Positions 6,597-14,300 of a DNA stretch of 20,380 nucleotides are shown here, in pieces. Under the pieces are notes generated by a model. It searched no databases, had not been told where the DNA came from, and worked only from the letters and a program-made list of their open reading frames with translations. Position numbers and translations under genes: made by a program. This DNA comes from JBMZCV01 sp049613665 (GTDB taxonomy: Bacteria > Bacteroidota > Bacteroidia > Chitinophagales > UBA2359). Each line of letters begins with the position of its first letter. The stretch's first letter is position 1. The DNA lies in contig JBMZCV010000085.1 in NCBI GenBank assembly GCA_049613665.1, positions 1 through 20,380 of the forward strand, given 5' to 3'.

Positions 6597-7653
6597 CCAT
6601 ATTCATGTATCTTTTAAATTTATCAATCACTTGCTGCATATCGTCTGGAATAGGCGACTCGAAATACATCTGTTTGCCTGTTGCTGGGTGTTCAAAGCCC
6701 AAAATGCGAGCGTGCAAGGCATGACGAGGCAAGATTTTGAAACAATTGTTGATAAATTGCCGATATTTAGTATAAACCGTTCCTTTCACAATTTTGTTCC
6801 CTCCATACTCTGGGTCGTTGAATAATGGGTGTCCGATATGTTGGAAATGCACCCTAATTTGATGTGTTCGGCCAGTTTCTAAGCGACATTCTACGAGTGT
6901 TAGATAGCCAAAACGCTGCAAAACTTTGTAATGTGTTACGGCATGTTTTCCATAGTCGCCATCTGGAAATACATCTTGCACTTGTCGGTATCTCAAATGA
7001 CGGCCGACATGTCCTGTGATAGTGCCTTCGTCTTCTTCAATATCTCCCCACGCTAAAGCAACATATCGTCTCACGACTGTATGATTGAAAAATTGTTTGG
7101 CAAGATGTGTCATCGCATAATCCGTTTTGGCAACCACCATCAAGCCAGAAGTATTTTTGTCGATGCGATGCACCAAACCAGGCCGAGCCGAGCCTTCAAT
7201 GCTAATGCCTCCGCCTCGTTTATTGATAGGCAAATTTTGGAAATGATGTAACAAACCGTGTACCAAAGTGCCTGTATAGTTGCCTGCACCTGGATGTACG
7301 ACTAAATTTGGTGGTTTCATCACTATCAAAATATCATTGTCTTCATACTCAATTTGCAAATCCATTTCTTCGGCTTGCAGCTTAAATTCTCGCACAGGCT
7401 TTGGCAATACTACGCTAATTTCATCATTTGGCCGCACCTTATAATTTGCTTTTACTGCCTTATTATTGACCAAAATGCAAGCTGCTTTTGCTGCATTCTG
7501 AATTTTGCTACGACTGACTCTTTCCATACGCAAATGCAAAAACTTATCTATGCGAAGCGGGCTTTGTCCAGGGTCTGCTTTTACCTTAAAATGTTCGTAT
7601 AATTCTTCCTCTTCTATGTCATTTTTCAAAGAATCATTGTTTATGTTGCTCAT
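6592..7653 (-). CDS. rluD: RluD-type 23S rRNA pseudouridine synthase
   Basis: The 353-residue protein isomerises uridine to pseudouridine in large-subunit rRNA. Residues ~33-90 form an S4 RNA-binding domain (LRIDKFLHLRMERVSRSKIQ, then ILVNNKAVKANYKVRPNDEI). The catalytic domain follows with DNDILIVMKPPNLVVHPGAG and the RluA-family signature GLVHRIDKNTSGLMVV, in which D165 is the catalytic aspartate. RLETGRTHQIRVHFQHIGHP and RHALHARILGFEHP are the other conserved blocks. An acidic N-terminal extension (~20 residues with EEEEL) precedes the S4 domain. Length and architecture match RluD (E. coli RluD modifies U1911, U1915 and U1917 in helix 69). Another S4-containing RluA-family member remains possible, but the domain order favours RluD. 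A candidate promoter sits just upstream, and TerC lies downstream on the same strand. Confidence 0.9.
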   Translation of the reverse strand: MSNINNDSLKNDIEEEELYEHFKVKADPGQSPLRIDKFLHLRMERVSRSKIQNAAKAACILVNNKAVKANYKVRPNDEISVVLPKPVREFKLQAEEMDLQIEYEDNDILIVMKPPNLVVHPGAGNYTGTLVHGLLHHFQNLPINKRGGGISIEGSARPGLVHRIDKNTSGLMVVAKTDYAMTHLAKQFFNHTVVRRYVALAWGDIEEDEGTITGHVGRHLRYRQVQDVFPDGDYGKHAVTHYKVLQRFGYLTLVECRLETGRTHQIRVHFQHIGHPLFNDPEYGGNKIVKGTVYTKYRQFINNCFKILPRHALHARILGFEHPATGKQMYFESPIPDDMQQVIDKFKRYMNMV

Positions 7654-7676
7654 ATTTTTTCTTTTTTACTAGAATG

Positions 7677-7708
7677 CAAAGTTTAACAATATTAAATTGA
7701 TAAACAAA
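7677..7708 (-). promoter_or_regulatory. Candidate promoter for rluD
   Basis: On the minus strand, TTTG (7708-7705) is followed after 20 nt by AAACTTTG (7684-7677), which matches the Bacteroidota TTTG / TAnnTTTG pattern except for the first base of the -7 box. Transcription would start near 7670, giving a leader of about 17 nt before the ATG at 7653. Confidence 0.35.
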
Positions 7709-8230
7709 ATTTTAGACGAATAAATATATAAAATGAAACGACTTTTTCTATTTACTAGGTGTCAAGCATAGTGCCAAATGAATGAATCAAGCTTTAATGC
7801 TTTTATTAAAATGTTATTTATTTACACAAAATATGATAAAAAAACATATTGCTTGCTTTTTTAGTATATAATTTAAAATCATCATAATTAATTGTTTTTT
7901 CGCTTTGGCTAAAATATTAATCTATAACCAATAAAATATTTTAACATGCTACTCTTTTTTGCCTGCTTAAAATTTTGGGAATAATGTTTATTAAATAACT
8001 TTAAAATGACATAAAATTGACAGTGTATATATTTTTATTTAAAGAAATTAAAAATGTTTTTTTCGATTCATTTTTTAGAAAAAGCTCTTTTTTTTAAAGG
8101 GAAAGACGGCTTCAAAAAAAGTATAGATAAGTTTTTTTAGTAATGTAGTTTAATGTAGCCCTTATTAAGCCTTTTAATAAAACGTAATTACCTTCAAAAG
8201 CTTTTTTTAAAAAAACAACATCTACTATGC
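7709..8230. other. AT-rich divergent intergenic stretch without recognisable genes
   Basis: This stretch separates rluD (minus) from the giant surface-protein gene (plus). It is very AT-rich with many homopolymer runs of T and A. The longest ATG-started frame I noticed is a 12-codon one near 7733, which is not credible. A short direct repeat TAATGTAG occurs twice around 8141-8158. No tRNA-like or strongly structured RNA was recognised. Its length suggests room for distal regulatory sites of the giant gene. Confidence 0.5.
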
Positions 8231-8260
8231 TTGTTTTTTGCTTCAAAAAAACTATTTTTA
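8231..8260 (+). promoter_or_regulatory. Candidate promoter of the giant T9SS cargo gene
   Basis: TTG (8231-8233), a 19-nt spacer and TATTTTTA (8253-8260) fit the Bacteroidota -33/-7 consensus TTG-N19-TAnnTTTG with one mismatch in the last base. Transcription would begin near 8267 and leave a leader of about 73 nt before the ATG at 8341. No Shine-Dalgarno sequence precedes the start codon. Confidence 0.4.
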
Positions 8261-8340
8261 TGAACGAAAAAAAATAAATTCAACCAGAAGACCTTACATA
8301 AAAAATATCCATAGTTTTTTTTAACAAAAAATACATTACA

Positions 8341-11300
8341 ATGACAAAAGGAATTACTTATTTTTTGAGTAGTATCTTGTTTTCTGCACTACTATGTTGT
8401 AGTATAAGCAAGGTTGCTGCTCAAAATTGTGCAACAGGAGAAACAGAATATATCGTTACGGTAAATGACGATGGCGATTACGCTGAAGAACGTAGTTGGG
8501 AATTGGTTTCTGCTGATGGTGCAACTTTAATTTTAGAACAAACATGTGGCAATTATACAGCAGGAAGTTATGCTGCTTGCTTAGTTGATGGAATGAACTA
8601 TGTTTTCAATGCCTATGATTCTTATGGCGATGGTTGGAATGGTGGTACATTTAGTATCTCTTTAGCTTCATCGGGTTGTGAGATTACAAGTGGCTTGCCT
8701 AACAATACACTTGCTGGCGACAATACTACCGACTGTGCTGTTTCAGACCTTGAGTTAGCATTTGCTTTTACGGTTGGAGATGCTATTTTCGGCTGTACAG
8801 ACCCTAATTCATTAAATTATAATGCTTGTGCAACAGAAAGTGACAATTCTTGCATATATCCAGCCGATGGTTTGATGTGTGTTACAACAGGTACGATTAC
8901 TATTGATAATGCTACTTTTGCCGACTCTGGCGATGCAGGAGCTAATTATAGCAATAATGAAGATTGTCTAGTTACTATTTGCCCTGCCACAACAGGCAAT
9001 TTTTCTACTATTGATTTTACAGAAGTTAGCTTAGAAACTTGCTGTGATGTGTTGTCTATTTATAATGGTACTACATTAGATTGTGTTTTGGAAGAGGATT
9101 TGGAAACACCTATGATGTTTCGCTCAACAGATGCTTCTGGTTGTTTAACCGTAAAATTTACTTCTGATGGTAGTGCAACTGAAGCAGGTTGGTTTGCGAA
9201 TATTTCAAATACAGCAACGCCAGAGATAGACCCTTGCAGCTTGCCAGACCCTGATGGTACAAACTGTGAATATCCTGCTACTATCGCTAGTTTGCCTTAC
9301 AGTGCAACAGGTATGACAACAGAAGGCTTTGGCGATGATTATAGTAGTGATGATGCTTGTGGTAGTAATTATTTAAATGGTGATGACTTTGTGTATAGCT
9401 ACACTCCAATGACAGATGAGGCAGTAAGTATTACATTAACCAATACTGGTACTTGGGCGGGTGTTTTAGTTTTTGATGGTTGCCCAGATGATGCAAATAC
9501 TACTTGTGTGGACATAAATACAAATAGTGCAGGCAATCCATTTTTGGAAGAAGTAGCTTTAATGGCTGGTACGACTTATTTCATCATGATTTCTACCTAT
9601 CCAACGCCAGATTTTACGCCTTTCGATATTGATATACAAGCTTTGAGTTGTTTAAGTCCGACAGTTGATGCGGTACTAGCATGTAATGATGGCAATGAAG
9701 CAGATTTTTATATTGATGTAACAACTACTTTTGGTAGCGGAACTGCTTATACGATTAGCAATGATTATGATACAAATACTGCTGCTGCTATTGATGGACA
9801 AATGACACAAATTGGCCCTTTTCCTAATGGAACAACAGTAAGTGTTACTGTTACTGACGATTCTGATATGAGTTGTACAACGACAAATACTGGTTTGACA
9901 GGAGATTGTACGCCACTTCCAGCAGGTTCTAGTTGTGAATTTCCTGCTATTATCGCTAGTTTGCCTTACAATGCAACAGGCATGACAACAGAAGGTTTTG
10001 GCGATGATTATAGCTCTGCCGATGCTTGCGGTAGTAGTTACTTAAATGGCGATGATTTTGTGTATGAATATACGCCAATGACAGATGAAACAGTAAGTAT
10101 CACATTAACAAATACGGATACTTGGACAGGTATTTTAGTTTTTGATGGTTGTCCAACAAGTGCTAACACAACTTGTGTAGGAATAAATACTAATAGTAAT
10201 GGCAATCCATTTTTGGAAGAGGTGGCTTTAATGGCAGGCACGACTTATTTTATGATGATTTCTACCTTTCCAACGCCAGATTTTACGTCTTTCGATATTG
10301 ATATACAAGTTTTGAGTTGCAATCCAACAATTGATGTAACAACTGTTTGTGATGATACCGATGATACTAGCTTTTCTATTGATGTAACGACTACTTTTGG
10401 CATTTTAGCATCTTATACTATCAGCAATAGCTATGATACTAATACTGCTGTTGCTCTTGATGGGCAAACTGTACAAATTGGCCCTTTTCCTAATGGAACA
10501 AGTGTAGATGTTACGGTTTCTAATGATGACGATATGAACTGTATGGCTATGGATAGTGGTTTGACAAATGACTGTTCGGTAGCTCCTTCAGGCTCTACTT
10601 GCGACGACCCTTCTATTATCACCAGCTTACCTTTTGTAGAAACAGGTATGACGACAGCAGGTTTTGGCGATGATTATAATGAAGCTAATGCTTGTGACCC
10701 TAATTATCTAACAGGCGATGATTTTGTATATGAATATACACCAACTGCTGATGAGTTGGTAAGTGTTACATTAAGTAATACAACAACTTTTACAGGCGTT
10801 TTTATATTTGATGGTTGTCCAAATGACCCAAATGCTAATTGCGTAGCGTTAAGTACTAGCAGTGCAGGTAATCCTTCTATTGATAATACAGACTTAGTAG
10901 CTGGCACAACATATAAAATAGTTGTTTCTACTTGGGCAGACCCACAATCTACTGATTTTGATATTGAAATATTGTCGATTACCTGTATCAGTCCAACACT
11001 TGTGGCAGATGCTGTTTGTAATGATGGCAATGAAACAGATTTTTATATTGATGTAACAGCAACTTTTGGTGATGGAACGGCTTATACCATTAGCAATAGT
11101 TATGATACTAATACGATGGCAGCAGTTGATGGACAAACTGTGCAAATAGGCCCTTTTCCTAATGATGCTATTGTAGATGTAAGCCTTGCAGATGATGGCG
11201 ATGCTTCTTGTACAGAAATGGCTACTGCTTTGACTGCAAATTGTACACCAGTACCAGCAGGTACTACTTGCGAAGACCCTTTCACTATTGCTAGTTTGCC

Positions 11301-14300
11301 TTACAATGCAACAGGTATGACAACAGAAGGTTTTGGCGATGATTATAGCACCGAATTAGGTAGTAACATTTGTGGTGGTTTTTACTTGAATGGCGATGAC
11401 TTTGTATATAGCTATACACCAGCAACAGATGAGTTTGTAAATATTACTTTAACAAACACAGGCACTTGGGTAGGACTTTTCGTTTTTGATGGCTGCCCAA
11501 CAGATGTAAATACAACATGTGTCGACATAAATACAAACAGTGCAGGCAATCCACTTTTAGAAGAGGTTGTATTGATGGCTGGAACGACTTACTATATCAT
11601 GATTTCTACATACCCTGCACCGCAAACAACTGTTTTTGATTTTGAGATGGTAACTTTAAGTTGTATTAACCCAACCGTAACAACAGAACAATTTTGTGCT
11701 GATGGTAATATAGACGATTTCTATTTAGACGTAACAACTGTTTTTAGCGGCGGAACAGCTTACACTATTAGCAATGATTACGATACCAATACGATGGCTG
11801 CTATTGATGGGCAAGCCGTACAAATTGGCCCATTCCCTAATGGAACAACAGTAAGTGTTACAGTTGCTGATGACACAGATGCTAGTTGTATTTTGACACT
11901 CGATGGCTTTACAGGAGATTGTACGCCTCCGCCTACAGGTTCTATTTGTGAAGATCCTTTCATTATCGCTAATTTGCCTTACAATGCAACAGGCATGACA
12001 ACAGCAGGTTTTGGCGATGATTATAGTACAGAATTAGGTAGTAATATTTGTGGAGGTTCTTATTTGAATGGTGATGACTTTGTATATAGCTACACACCAA
12101 CAGCAGATGAAATTGTAAATATTACTTTAACAAATACAGGCACTTGGGTAGGACTTTTCGTTTTTGATGGCTGCCCAACAGATGCAAATACTACTTGTGT
12201 GGATATAAATACAAATAGTGGTGGTAATCCATTTTTGGAAGAAGTACTTCTAACAGCAGGTACGACTTATTTTATTATGATTTCTACTTTTCCTGCACCA
12301 CAATCAACAGCTTTTGATTTTGATATGGAGGTGTTGACTTGTACTAGTCCAACCGCAGCAATAATACAATCTTGTAGTGAAGGCGATATAGACAATTATT
12401 ATATTGATGTAACAACTACTTTCGGCAGTGGAACAGCTTATACTATTAGCAATGACTATGATACCAATACAATGGCTGCTGTTGATGGACAAGCCGTGCA
12501 AATTGGCCCATTTCCTAATGGAACAACAGTAAGTGTTACGGTTACTGATGATACTGATGCTAGTTGTGCTTTGATACTTGATGGACTGACAGGAGACTGT
12601 ACGCCTATCCCAGATAATCTTTGCGATGCTCAAATGCTAACGGTAGATGCTTCTTGTACAACAGGAAACAACTTTTTTGCTACCGTAGAAGATGGTGAAC
12701 CTGCTGGTTCTTGTTGGGCCGAATTTCCAGACCCTACTTCAGAGAATACAGTTTGGTATAGTTTCGTAGCACCTGCTTCTGGAAGTGTAAATATCTCTAC
12801 TGATTTTAATACTGAAAATGATGATACACAATTGACTTTATTTGAACTCAATGGCGATTGTGCTGATTTAACAAACTTAACAGAAGTTGCTTGTGATGAT
12901 GATAGTGGCGAAGTAGCTGGTTTGAATTCTATCATTAGCATTCTTGATTTAACAGCAGGAAACACCTATTATATTCAAGTAGATGGCTATGCAGGTACTG
13001 TTGGCGAATTTTGCATTGAAGTAACAGCCAATGTTTTACCTGAAGGCAATGATGCTTGTATAGGAGCTACACCTATTGCTTGTGGCGATTCGGTAGAAGG
13101 TTCAACAGTTGATGCTACAACTATTGGTGACCCAGCAGACTTTTGTGGTACAACTCCAACTGCTGCTGGTATTTGGTACACTATCGAAGGTTCTGGCGAT
13201 GTAATAACATTGAGTCTTTGTGATGGAACTGACTACGACTCGAAAATTAATGTGTATAGTGGCGACTGTGGTGCTTTAGAGTGTGTGACAGGAAATGATG
13301 ATGGTGCAGGCTGTGAGAATGGCAATTCATTAGTGAATTTTGCTTCTCAAGCTGAAACAACTTACTATGTATTAGTGAATGGCTTTAGTGGTGCAACAGG
13401 AAACTTTACATTAAACGTTTCTTGCCAAACCTTATTTACTGGAAATGATAATCTTTGTGATGCTATTCCTTTGACAATGGATGCAGACTGTATTTTGAGT
13501 GATAATACAAATGCAGGACTTGAAGCAAATGAACCATCAGGCGATTGCTGGACTGATACCAACCTTGCCGAACAAACAATTTGGTTTAGTTTTGAAGCAC
13601 CAGAATCTGGCTCTGTTATTGTTTCAACAGATTATCCTGCCGACCTAACAGATACACAAATTGCTTTGTATGAACTTGCTATTGATTGTAGCGATTTGAG
13701 CAGTTTAACACAAATTGCTTGTGATGAAGATGGCGGCACAATTGTAAACTTCAACTCTGTCATGGGATATGCTGCCTTAAATGCTGGACAAACTTATTAT
13801 GTGCAAGTAGATGGCTATGCTGCTGCTACTGGTACTTTCTGTATTTCAGTAGTATCTGTAACTGCTCCTGCAAATGATGCATGTAGCGAAGCACAAAGTT
13901 TAACACAAAATGCCGACTGTCAAACAACAACAGGCAGTGTGTTTGGTGCAGCTCCTTCTTCATATCCAGGCGTTGATTGTAATGGTTTGGGCTTCCAAAG
14001 TGTTGCTAATGATGATGTTTGGTACTCATTTGTAGCTACTACCGAAAATGCCATCATTGAAGTAGATGCTAATTTTGATTCCGTTATAGAAATGTTTGAA
14101 GGAGACGATTGCGATGCTTTGACTTCTATTTTCTGTGCCGATGCCTTAACAGATGGTGTTGGAACTCCTACAGAGGCGATTGTCGCATCAGAATTAATGA
14201 TTGGTGAGACTTATTATGTAAGAATATATTCTTTTGCAGATGGTATTGTCGCAGATCCAGTATTTACTATTTGCGTATTTGATGCTCCTGAACCTCCTGC

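Noticed and set aside
7654..8340. Possible small RNA or riboswitch in the long divergent intergenic region
   Set aside because: Only homopolymer-rich AT sequence and weak pairings are visible; no recognisable RNA motif.
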